Part shown: positions 1 to 5,939 of the stretch, in pieces
Numbering within the stretch: position 1 is the stretch's first letter
Layout: every line of letters begins with the position of its first letter
Source: an uncultured Odoribacter sp.
GTDB taxonomy: Bacteria > Bacteroidota > Bacteroidia > Bacteroidales > Marinifilaceae
Reading direction: 5' to 3'
Length of the DNA: 5,939 nt
Assembly (NCBI GenBank): GCA_905204385.1
Contig: CAJKZL010000217.1
Span: 1-5,939, forward strand
Program-made: the position numbers and the translations under genes
Notes under the pieces: model-generated
Told to the model about the DNA's origin: nothing
Seen by the model: the letters and a program-made list of their open reading frames with translations, nothing else
Databases searched by the model: none

Positions 1-2009
1 CGGAATCGGATTTTCTGGACAAAGCACCGGATGGTTCACGGCTGGAAGAAGATAACAATCCGTATTGGGACTGGGTGGGCACTTTCCCGGGTTGGATCGA
101 TGCGGGGGTGGAACGCGTGGAGTATACTCCCGTGGAAGTGGACGGCTGCTATACGAAAGTGAAGCGGGAAAGCCGGATCGGTTTTGCCGAAACGCCCTGG
201 GTCAGCACCGGATATTATGCGGCGCCTGGCGAGTGGATCACTTTGGTGAAGCCTTCGCGCTTGAAAACAGCCGTGAGCTGGCGCATCGGAGAATGGAAAT
301 GTGAACTGGAAGGCACAGCGACTCTGCAACGTTACGGGAAGGTGTTCGAAACCGGAGAGTTTACCGCCGATACCATGAGGATAAGATCGTGGTTCGGAGG
401 GCATATTTACATTTTGCCGGAAGAGCCTTTTACCCAACCGGAAACTTTTATATTGAAAGGAGGCATTAAATCCCCTGATTTTATTGCGGGAAAAACCAAT
501 CTGTCCGATTGGAAGGAAGAGATCAGACAGGCTCGGATTCCTTATGCCGAACTGATCGGGAAACGCACCGTCTGGACCTTGCCCATCGAGACTTTGCTGA
601 AGATCAACGATCCCGAAGGGTTGCTTCGGTTGTACGACGATTTTATCGAAAATGACTTTTGGGCGATTCACGGTTTGAGTCCGGAAGGTATAGGAGTAAA
701 CAAGGCTCCCGATTTTCCGGTGCGCATTGTGCAGGATATCCAGTTGTGCAACGGAAAAGCTTCTCATAGCGGCTATCCCGTGATGATCGATAAAAGCGAG
801 GCCAACCTGGGGACGGATGTGGACGGCATGCGCTCTACCAGTGTAGCCTGGAATTTCTTTAAAGAACTGGGACATAACTATCAGACTTGGTGCTGGAGTT
901 GGGAGGCGGTGACGGAGGTCGTGAATATGCTGCCTTATTATCATGCCCGTGCAAGGGTGTTGGGACAATGGCCTACAGTACGCAGCGAAAAGGACGAAGC
1001 CGACCGGGGAGTATTGAAATGGAAAGAATATATCATTCCGGAATATGTAAAAGTGCAGGATGAGGCTAAAGATTTTGACGAAAGTACGAGTGACCTGGGA
1101 AAAATCATTAATACGCAAAATGCCCGAATGATGCCGTTCATCCAGCTGGCACAGCAGTATGGCTGGGGATTGTATGCCTATCTGGGAAAATACTCCCGGA
1201 ATATGTTGGAAAGCCGGTATGCCAAGGTCATCAAGGCATTGAGGTCGAATGGACGAAGGGATTTCTTCTGTAAACGAGTGTGTGAATATGCAAATGCCAA
1301 TCTGATGCCTTTTTTCGATGCCTGGGGCATCAAATACAGTGAAGCTGCTGCCCAGGATATGCAATTGTATCCGGAATATACCGGCGAAAAATTCTGGGAA
1401 AACTGGGAAGCTTCGCGGATGCCGGAGGACAATTCCGGTGACTTTACTCCTGCCATTCAGTTGGCCGATCATAATTACAATGAGGTGTATATGATGATGG
1501 ATGAAACCTTATGGAAAATCGACAGCGTGTCCGGAGAAGAAGGGACGTCGCTCGTTGGGAACCTGATCGACGGAACTACTAAGTATTGGGGATCCGAGAG
1601 GGTGAATCGGACGGACTTTACCGGTAAAGAGCCCTGGTTTGCACTGGATATGAGAAATGTATATACCGTGTCTAAAATTAATGTCAGACACCGCAATAGT
1701 CTGAGTACCTGGAGATGGCATCCCCAAATATTCAAGATCGAAACCAAAATTTCTCCGGACGGGGAATGGAGGGAAGTGGGAACGGTAACGGCGGAGAAAG
1801 AAGAATCGCTGATCGGTAAAATGATGTCCCTGGATATCGATCCGTTTACCGGACGGTATGTGCGGGTGACCCTTATGAAAGCTTATGAAGATAATAAAGG
1901 GAATGTCGAGGGAGGACTCTATTTGGACGAATTTACGGTGACCGCCAAGCCTTCGTTCGAAGAAGGGGCTAACGATGAGATTGAACTGGATTTTCCGGAA
2001 TGGAAGTAA
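1..2009 (+). CDS. M60 (enhancin-like) peptidase homologue with C-terminal F5/8 type C domain, predicted inactive; 5' partial
   Basis: The reading frame is open from position 3 (first full codon GAA) to TAA at 2007-2009, giving 668 residues in the window; the true start lies upstream. The GTG at 75 is internal, because similar protein sequence continues before it. Aligned with the paralogue at 3543, about 55 N-terminal residues (signal peptide and linker) are probably missing. The M60 domain spans roughly residues 65-440, marked by STGYYAAPGE (from residue 68), PFTQPETFI, GKTNLSDW, GKRTVWTLP, HSGYP (His255), LAQQYGW and FFDAWGIK. The zinc motif expected as HExGHN reads KELGHN (residues 287-292): Glu288, His291 and the downstream Glu305 remain, but the first His ligand is Lys. 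The C-terminal part, about 510-650 (NLIDGTTKYW, then a beta-rich stretch ending YVRVTLMKAYE), fits an F5/8 (discoidin/CBM32-like) domain. Family knowledge: M60 enzymes are zinc peptidases, several acting on mucins. Inference: a secreted or surface pseudopeptidase that may bind glycoprotein. It is the first of four co-directional genes in the window. Confidence 0.9.
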   Translation, partial: ESDFLDKAPDGSRLEEDNNPYWDWVGTFPGWIDAGVERVEYTPVEVDGCYTKVKRESRIGFAETPWVSTGYYAAPGEWITLVKPSRLKTAVSWRIGEWKCELEGTATLQRYGKVFETGEFTADTMRIRSWFGGHIYILPEEPFTQPETFILKGGIKSPDFIAGKTNLSDWKEEIRQARIPYAELIGKRTVWTLPIETLLKINDPEGLLRLYDDFIENDFWAIHGLSPEGIGVNKAPDFPVRIVQDIQLCNGKASHSGYPVMIDKSEANLGTDVDGMRSTSVAWNFFKELGHNYQTWCWSWEAVTEVVNMLPYYHARARVLGQWPTVRSEKDEADRGVLKWKEYIIPEYVKVQDEAKDFDESTSDLGKIINTQNARMMPFIQLAQQYGWGLYAYLGKYSRNMLESRYAKVIKALRSNGRRDFFCKRVCEYANANLMPFFDAWGIKYSEAAAQDMQLYPEYTGEKFWENWEASRMPEDNSGDFTPAIQLADHNYNEVYMMMDETLWKIDSVSGEEGTSLVGNLIDGTTKYWGSERVNRTDFTGKEPWFALDMRNVYTVSKINVRHRNSLSTWRWHPQIFKIETKISPDGEWREVGTVTAEKEESLIGKMMSLDIDPFTGRYVRVTLMKAYEDNKGNVEGGLYLDEFTVTAKPSFEEGANDEIELDFPEWK

Positions 2010-2015
2010 TTTAAA

Positions 2016-3515
2016 ATGTCGGGAAAAATGAAAACGAAAATACTATATCTGCTCATGTTGCTTTTAGCGGCGGCAAGCATCAGTTCCTGCCAGGACGATG
2101 AAATCGGAGGAGGAGCTACAGCCGAGGAAGTACAGCCTTATACGGGAGTGTATAGGGGCAGAATGACCGCTTATCTGGAAGATGCTGAGGTTGCACGGAT
2201 GTGGCAACAAGTAAAGGTGGAGACCCTGGAGGATACCATCGCCCTGACCATGGAACAATTCAGGGTGGAGGATATGAATTTCGGGGATATTGTCCTTAAA
2301 GGTGTGGAAGCGCAACGGGATGGGGAAGCCATGACGTTTCATATGATTTCTAATGAACGCATGAATGTTTCCGCGTACAAAATGAATGTGGAGATGAAGG
2401 CGAGAATCGTGGGTAATCGGCTGGATATCGACTATGCGATCAGTAGCGTGCGTACTCCTTCGGTTTATGGACGGATGGTGGCGGAGCGTTTGACGCAGGT
2501 GGCCGACGATTCGGTGTCCATTCTGAGCATGAGGTTTAACGAAGGACTGGTTTTGGTGCAGCCGGAGATCGACGAAGAAGACCGGATCATTCGTTTTTTT
2601 GTGGCCGATACCCTTTCGGATTCCACGCAAGTACTCTTGAAGCCGCAGTTGGAATTATACCCGGGATGTACCAGCGAAGTGGCGAACGGAGATACCCTGG
2701 ATTTTACCAAAGGCTATGCCCGTATCCGGGTTTGGGCGGAAGATTCCGTGCATAGCGCCAATTATTATGTGTATATGCAGAAAGTGCGTTCTTATTTGCA
2801 GGATTTCGATACCTGGGTGGTGCATCCGATTCAGGAAACCGATACCGCCGGACGCTATTATCTGTATCTGGACCCTTACCGTTGGGCGACGAACAATGAT
2901 TGGTTGCGGTGTGCCAAAAAGAAGAATTGTTATGCCAAGAGCGGCACTTATCCGGTGGAACGGGTAAAAGATGCTTACAACAGCGATTATGCCGCCCGTA
3001 TCCGGACCTTGAAAATCTCGAAAGCTTCCGAGAAGTATCCTTATTATTTGCATGCCGGCGTTTTATTTCAGGGAAGTTATGAGGTAGATCCCGAAACATT
3101 GGAAGGAAAAGCCAATTATGGGGAGACTTTCGATACCCAGCCGGTGAGCGTGACGGGATATTATAAATATCAGCCGGGGACACAACTTTACCACAACGAT
3201 GAACCCGTCGACGGTCAGGATTCCTGTTGTTTCAGGGCGGTGTTGTTCGAAGTGGTCAATTCATACGAAACCCTGGATTTCACTCAATTGGAAAACGATC
3301 CGCGGGTGATTGCCGCCGGTTCTTTCCAATCGGCCGAGAAGGTCACGAAGTACACTCCTTTCAGTTTTTCGTTGGTCTACCGGAAAGAGTTCAACACAGC
3401 GCGGAAATATAAATTGGCAGTGGCTTTTTATTCCAGCAAATATGGCGAGCAATTGATCGGTGCTCCGGGAAGTGCCCTTTATATCGACGAGGTGAATATT
3501 GTCGGGCGTAATTAG
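2016..3515 (+). CDS. Lipoprotein with calycin-like, Ig-like and C-terminal PCMD (putative carbohydrate metabolism) domains
   Basis: This 499-residue protein starts at ATG 2016, 6 nt after the previous stop. A second in-frame ATG at 2028 (MKTKILYLL) is an equally good start and leaves the signal peptide intact. The signal peptide ends in a canonical lipobox ISSC (Cys25), followed by QDDE, which resembles the acidic export signal of surface lipoproteins in Bacteroidota. Residues about 42-165 (YTGVYRGRM, then FGDIVLKGV) look like the calycin-like beta-barrel family. Residues about 167-258 (from VSILSMRFNEG, with QPEID and later YYVYMQKV) look like the Ig-like domain common in Bacteroidales lipoproteins. 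Residues about 262-499 match PCMD: SGTYPVERV, HAGVLFQGSY, GYYKYQPG, FRAVLFEVV, then GAPGSALYIDEVNIV at the end. PCMD has no established reaction; its name and usual company suggest carbohydrate handling. Its place between two M60 genes suggests a shared surface role, perhaps substrate binding. No catalytic residues can be assigned. Confidence 0.88.
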   Translation: MSGKMKTKILYLLMLLLAAASISSCQDDEIGGGATAEEVQPYTGVYRGRMTAYLEDAEVARMWQQVKVETLEDTIALTMEQFRVEDMNFGDIVLKGVEAQRDGEAMTFHMISNERMNVSAYKMNVEMKARIVGNRLDIDYAISSVRTPSVYGRMVAERLTQVADDSVSILSMRFNEGLVLVQPEIDEEDRIIRFFVADTLSDSTQVLLKPQLELYPGCTSEVANGDTLDFTKGYARIRVWAEDSVHSANYYVYMQKVRSYLQDFDTWVVHPIQETDTAGRYYLYLDPYRWATNNDWLRCAKKKNCYAKSGTYPVERVKDAYNSDYAARIRTLKISKASEKYPYYLHAGVLFQGSYEVDPETLEGKANYGETFDTQPVSVTGYYKYQPGTQLYHNDEPVDGQDSCCFRAVLFEVVNSYETLDFTQLENDPRVIAAGSFQSAEKVTKYTPFSFSLVYRKEFNTARKYKLAVAFYSSKYGEQLIGAPGSALYIDEVNIVGRN

Positions 3516-3542
3516 TTGCAAACTGAAATAAATTCAAGATAT

Positions 3543-5663
3543 ATGATATTGAAATATGTTCTGAAAATAGCGGGTGTGTGCTTCCTCGGGTGGATTGCAT
3601 TTGCCTGTGACGAGACCGATGCAGGTTTGATGAGCGTTCCGTCCGAATTGATAGAAGATGAGATAAAAGTGGATACCACCGTGGTGGATACCACCGATCT
3701 GGGTGAGGAAGAAGCATTCGGAATACCCTGTAAAAATATCCGCATGGTGGAGATGCCCGACGGATATTGGACCAAAGTGCGGGAATGGCCGGGAGTCCCC
3801 GGCGACAGCACCCTGGAGAAACGGTGGGATAGCGTAAGGGTATCCGTAGACGCCGTGTTTTCAAAGCGGGATTCCCGGGATCGTTTTTCCAGTATTTTCA
3901 ATACCTGGTTTAGTACGGGATTGTATGCGGCTCCGGCAGAAATTATCACTATTCACCGGCCGGAGAGCCTGAAAGGCCGTAAATTGTGGGTGCGCATCGG
4001 TGCTTCCACCTGTGAACTGAAGGATAAAAATAAGCCCTGGAAACGGCTCCCGATCACTTATGTGCAGAAACCGCTGAACGAGGATACTACTCAGGTGTTC
4101 AATTATTGTGGAGGGAATGTATATATCGTGACCAACGATCCTTTTACACAGCCGGAGACTTTTATATTCGACGGAGTGATCAAATCGCCGGATTTTATTC
4201 TGGGGAAAACCGATGCCCGCAAATGGATGGAAGAGATTCAGCGTACTACCGTTCCGATGGCGGAAATCGCCGGCAAGAGGGTGATCTGGACCATGCCTAC
4301 CAGCAGGGACTATCTGCGTAGCGTGACGGATCCGGTGGCTTTGATGGAATATTATGACGATGCCATCGAGAACGATTATTTTATGTTCCACGGCATATCC
4401 GAAGCTTCTTTCGATCCTTTACACCGTGCGCCTACGGTGGCTCAGCGTTTGGTTCCCGATCCGCAGACCTGCGTAGGAGCGGCGCATTCCGGAAACCCGG
4501 CCATGTTCGCCATGAATTATGCTTCCCGGGGAGTGCAGTTGGAGATGATGAGGACCACCAACAATGCCTGGGGTTTTTATCATGAAGTAGGACACAATTA
4601 TCAGGTATATACCTGGAAGTGGAGCGACGGTCCGGGAAGCCTGGGCGAGGTTTCCAATAACTTCCATATTATGCATGCCCGTAACCGGATGCTGGGGATC
4701 TGGCATCAGGGAACGGATGTTTATCAGGCGAAAATCGATGCCTTTATGAAAGATGCAGTGGAAGACCGTAATTTCGAAAGCAGTGATGAATCCAAAGTGG
4801 ACGGGACTACCCGTCTGATCCCCTTTTGCCAGTTGGCACAGCAGTATGGTTGGAAATTGTTTGCCTATCTCGGCAAGAAGTCCAGGGAATTGCCCGGTAA
4901 CGTAGCCAGCATATTGAGCGGCTCACCGAAAGAAGGAAGGAAAGACTTTTTTTGCATCAGTTGTTGTGAGTATGCCGGCGTGGATTTGAGCGAATTTTTC
5001 GATGCCTGGGGAATAAAACGCACCGAAAGGGCACAGGTGGTTATCAACAATGCCGTCGCTAAAGGTACTATTAAGGATAAAAGCACCATTCCCTATAAGT
5101 TCTGGGAAAAATGGGAAGATCATATGATCCCCGAAGTATATAAGGAAAGAACTCCCTGTACGTTCGACGATTTGCGCTATGACCTGAAGGCAGGCGAAAT
5201 CGACCGTCAAAATTGGGAAGTCGACCAGGAGGAATGTCAGTATGCCATCAGTGGCACCGAACATCCGGTTACAGCTCTTATCGACGGTAGCGGAGGCACT
5301 TATTGGGTGAGTGAATCGGTAAATCGCTTGAACTACAAGGACCGTCAGCCGATGGTTGCTTTCGACATGAAAGCCGAACAGGCGTTCAATTACGTGGAAA
5401 TTCAACATTATCCGGTGAATGGTTCTTATTATATCTCTTGCGTGAGAAAATTCCGGTTGGAAGTCAAACATTCCGACGGTGCCTGGGAAGAGGTGGGAGA
5501 ATTTGAAACGGCCCAGACTAAAGATTTGCAGCGTTTCAAATTGGATAAAACCTATTCCGGGGAATTTATTCGTCTGACGTGTCTGGAAAACTTCACCACG
5601 GGTGGTGGTAATACGACAGGAGGAATCATGATGGCTGAATTGAAAATTGGTCAGGTAAACTAA
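3543..5663 (+). CDS. M60 (enhancin-like) zinc metallopeptidase lipoprotein with C-terminal F5/8 type C domain
   Basis: I chose ATG 3543 (706 residues) because it begins a compact lipoprotein signal peptide, MILKYVLKIAG through IAFAC with Cys22. A TTG at 3516, right after the previous stop, would add nine polar residues before it and is unlikely. Asp and Glu follow the Cys (CDETD), consistent with surface export. Residues about 23-60 form an acidic linker with a short VDTT repeat. The M60 domain runs about 121-500 (STGLYAAPAE, PFTQPETFIF, IKSPDFILGKT, GKRVIWTMPT, HSGNP at His315, LAQQYGWKLFAYLGK, FFDAWGIK). The catalytic site is complete: HEVGHN at 347-352 (His347, Glu348, His351) and Glu369 in GEVSNN, within the family's HExxH(8,28)E spacing. 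The C-terminal region, about 566-706 (TALIDGSGGTYW, then EFIRLTCLENF), fits an F5/8 (CBM32-like) domain. Family knowledge: M60 enzymes are zinc endopeptidases, several O-glycan-dependent mucinases. The substrate here is inferred, not shown. It is a paralogue of the first gene. Confidence 0.93.
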   Translation: MILKYVLKIAGVCFLGWIAFACDETDAGLMSVPSELIEDEIKVDTTVVDTTDLGEEEAFGIPCKNIRMVEMPDGYWTKVREWPGVPGDSTLEKRWDSVRVSVDAVFSKRDSRDRFSSIFNTWFSTGLYAAPAEIITIHRPESLKGRKLWVRIGASTCELKDKNKPWKRLPITYVQKPLNEDTTQVFNYCGGNVYIVTNDPFTQPETFIFDGVIKSPDFILGKTDARKWMEEIQRTTVPMAEIAGKRVIWTMPTSRDYLRSVTDPVALMEYYDDAIENDYFMFHGISEASFDPLHRAPTVAQRLVPDPQTCVGAAHSGNPAMFAMNYASRGVQLEMMRTTNNAWGFYHEVGHNYQVYTWKWSDGPGSLGEVSNNFHIMHARNRMLGIWHQGTDVYQAKIDAFMKDAVEDRNFESSDESKVDGTTRLIPFCQLAQQYGWKLFAYLGKKSRELPGNVASILSGSPKEGRKDFFCISCCEYAGVDLSEFFDAWGIKRTERAQVVINNAVAKGTIKDKSTIPYKFWEKWEDHMIPEVYKERTPCTFDDLRYDLKAGEIDRQNWEVDQEECQYAISGTEHPVTALIDGSGGTYWVSESVNRLNYKDRQPMVAFDMKAEQAFNYVEIQHYPVNGSYYISCVRKFRLEVKHSDGAWEEVGEFETAQTKDLQRFKLDKTYSGEFIRLTCLENFTTGGGNTTGGIMMAELKIGQVN
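3669..3695 (+). repeat. Two-copy short tandem repeat in the lipoprotein linker
   Basis: The 12-mer GTGGATACCACC occurs at 3669-3680 and again at 3684-3695, a period of 15 bp with a 3-nt spacer. It encodes VDTTV-VDTT in the linker between the lipid-modified Cys and the M60 domain. The period is a multiple of three, so copy-number change by slippage would stay in frame and only lengthen or shorten the surface tether. With two copies it may be ordinary low-complexity linker sequence. Confidence 0.7.
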
Positions 5664-5677
5664 CTAATCATTGAATT

Positions 5678-5939
5678 ATGAAAAAATATATATTAAAATA
5701 CGCTTTAATCCTTCTTGTTGCATGCCTGGGCATGCAACAGGCAGGAGCAAAAGTTTGGTACGTCAATAGCTCGGCCGTCACCTGGCAGGGGAAGGCTGAG
5801 GCGGACGTCAAAACCTCTATCGCCGACGCAATTTCTGCGGCTGCTGCCGGGGACCAGGTCTGGGTGGCGAGCGGGACTTTTAACTTATCCGCTACCATTA
5901 AGTTGAATTACGGGGCTTCCCTGTATGGAGGCTTCGACG
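5678..5939 (+). CDS. Exported right-handed parallel beta-helix (pectin-lyase-fold-like) protein, N-terminal fragment; 3' partial
   Basis: ATG 5678 lies 14 nt after the preceding stop, and 87 residues are visible before the window ends. The N-terminus (MKKYILKYALILLVACLGM, then QQAGA) is a signal peptide. The likeliest cut is after AGA at residue 24. An LVAC lipobox at Cys16 is possible, but the segment would be very short and Leu17 and Gly18 are atypical just after the Cys. The mature start, KVWYVNSS, followed by about 20 residues, AISAAAAGDQVWVASGTFNL and then GASLYGGF, matches the first turns of secreted right-handed beta-helix repeat proteins of Bacteroidota. These are typically large surface or secreted proteins, including adhesins and polysaccharide lyase-like proteins. 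No catalytic residues are visible in this fragment, so enzyme and adhesin cannot be told apart. Close spacing suggests co-expression with the M60 genes. Confidence 0.82.
   Translation, partial: MKKYILKYALILLVACLGMQQAGAKVWYVNSSAVTWQGKAEADVKTSIADAISAAAAGDQVWVASGTFNLSATIKLNYGASLYGGFD
5714..5741 (+). repeat. Inverted repeat (hairpin) inside the signal-peptide codons of the beta-helix gene
   Basis: TGTTGCATGC (5716-5725) and GCATGCAACA (5730-5739) are perfect 10-bp complementary arms around the 4-nt loop CTGG. The pairing extends by one G-U wobble (5715/5740) and one C-G pair (5714/5741). It begins 36 nt downstream of the first base of the ATG and encodes part of the signal peptide (roughly LVACLGMQQ). 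No U-run follows, so it is not an intrinsic terminator. A role in modulating translation or mRNA stability is possible; chance from codon use is also possible. Confidence 0.6.

Noticed and set aside
861..875. Frameshift or pseudogene as the cause of the missing zinc His
   Set aside because: The frame is uninterrupted from position 3 to 2009, and conserved M60 motifs lie in the same frame on both sides, so this is a substitution in an intact gene.
36..1472. A 478-codon open frame on the minus strand, antisense to the first M60 gene
   Set aside because: The plus-strand frame carries clear M60 and F5/8 motifs over the same span. The antisense translation shows no recognisable family, signal peptide or sensible start context, and is explained by codon bias of the real gene.
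2064..2630. A 188-codon minus-strand frame and several shorter frames within the PCMD lipoprotein gene
   Set aside because: They overlap a well-supported gene, are His/Ile/Arg-rich as is usual for shadow frames, and show no domain.
3516..3542. Possible internal promoter in the 27-nt gap before the second M60 gene
   Set aside because: The gap is A/T-rich, but I see no convincing Bacteroides-type -7 (TAnnTTTG) and -33 (TTTG) pair at the right spacing; co-transcription is the simpler reading.
3861..4391. A 176-codon minus-strand frame within the second M60 gene
   Set aside because: It is antisense to conserved M60 blocks and resembles the shadow frame of the first paralogue at the matching place, as expected from shared codons rather than a real gene.
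1148..4849. Exact 15-mer shared by both M60 genes (1148-1162 and 4835-4849) as a mobile-element or recombination repeat
   Set aside because: It encodes part of the conserved LAQQYGW motif in both paralogues and is explained by common ancestry.
5716..5739. Hairpin considered as a rho-independent terminator
   Set aside because: There is no T-run after the stem, and it lies inside an open frame that continues to the window edge.

Overview
The window looks like part of a Bacteroidales (Bacteroidota) chromosome, probably from a gut or other host-associated species. Three things point there. The protein families are typical of the group: enhancin-like M60 peptidases carrying F5/8-type C domains, a calycin-like/PCMD lipoprotein, and a right-handed beta-helix protein. 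The lipoproteins have acidic residues just after the lipobox cysteine. The short gaps before the start codons are A/T-rich and lack a clear Shine-Dalgarno sequence. Base composition is moderate and does not fix a genus.

Layout: four genes, all on the + strand and tightly spaced, read as one operon open at both ends. (1) Positions 1-2009: an M60-like peptidase homologue with a C-terminal F5/8 domain; its N-terminus lies off the left edge. (2) Positions 2016-3515, 6 nt later: a lipoprotein with a calycin-like domain, an Ig-like domain and a PCMD domain. (3) Positions 3543-5663, 27 nt later: a complete M60 peptidase lipoprotein with an F5/8 domain, a paralogue of gene 1. (4) Positions 5678 to the right edge, 14 nt later: the exported N-terminus of a right-handed beta-helix protein. 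No gap exceeds 30 nt. I see no internal promoter, terminator, RNA gene, mobile element or CRISPR array.

How they may work together: M60/enhancin-like enzymes are zinc metallopeptidases, several of which cleave mucin-type glycoproteins, and F5/8 (CBM32-like) domains often bind glycans. The operon therefore looks like a surface apparatus for binding and cutting host or dietary glycoproteins. No SusC/SusD pair is visible here, although one could lie outside.

The main finding is an asymmetric M60 pair. Gene 3 keeps the full zinc site (HEVGH plus downstream Glu). In gene 1 the first zinc-binding His is Lys (KELGH), the downstream GEVSNN motif has become TEVVNM, and the loop between them is four residues shorter. 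Gene 1 is thus predicted to be a pseudopeptidase with an intact reading frame and conserved surrounding fold, co-expressed with a likely active paralogue and a PCMD lipoprotein.
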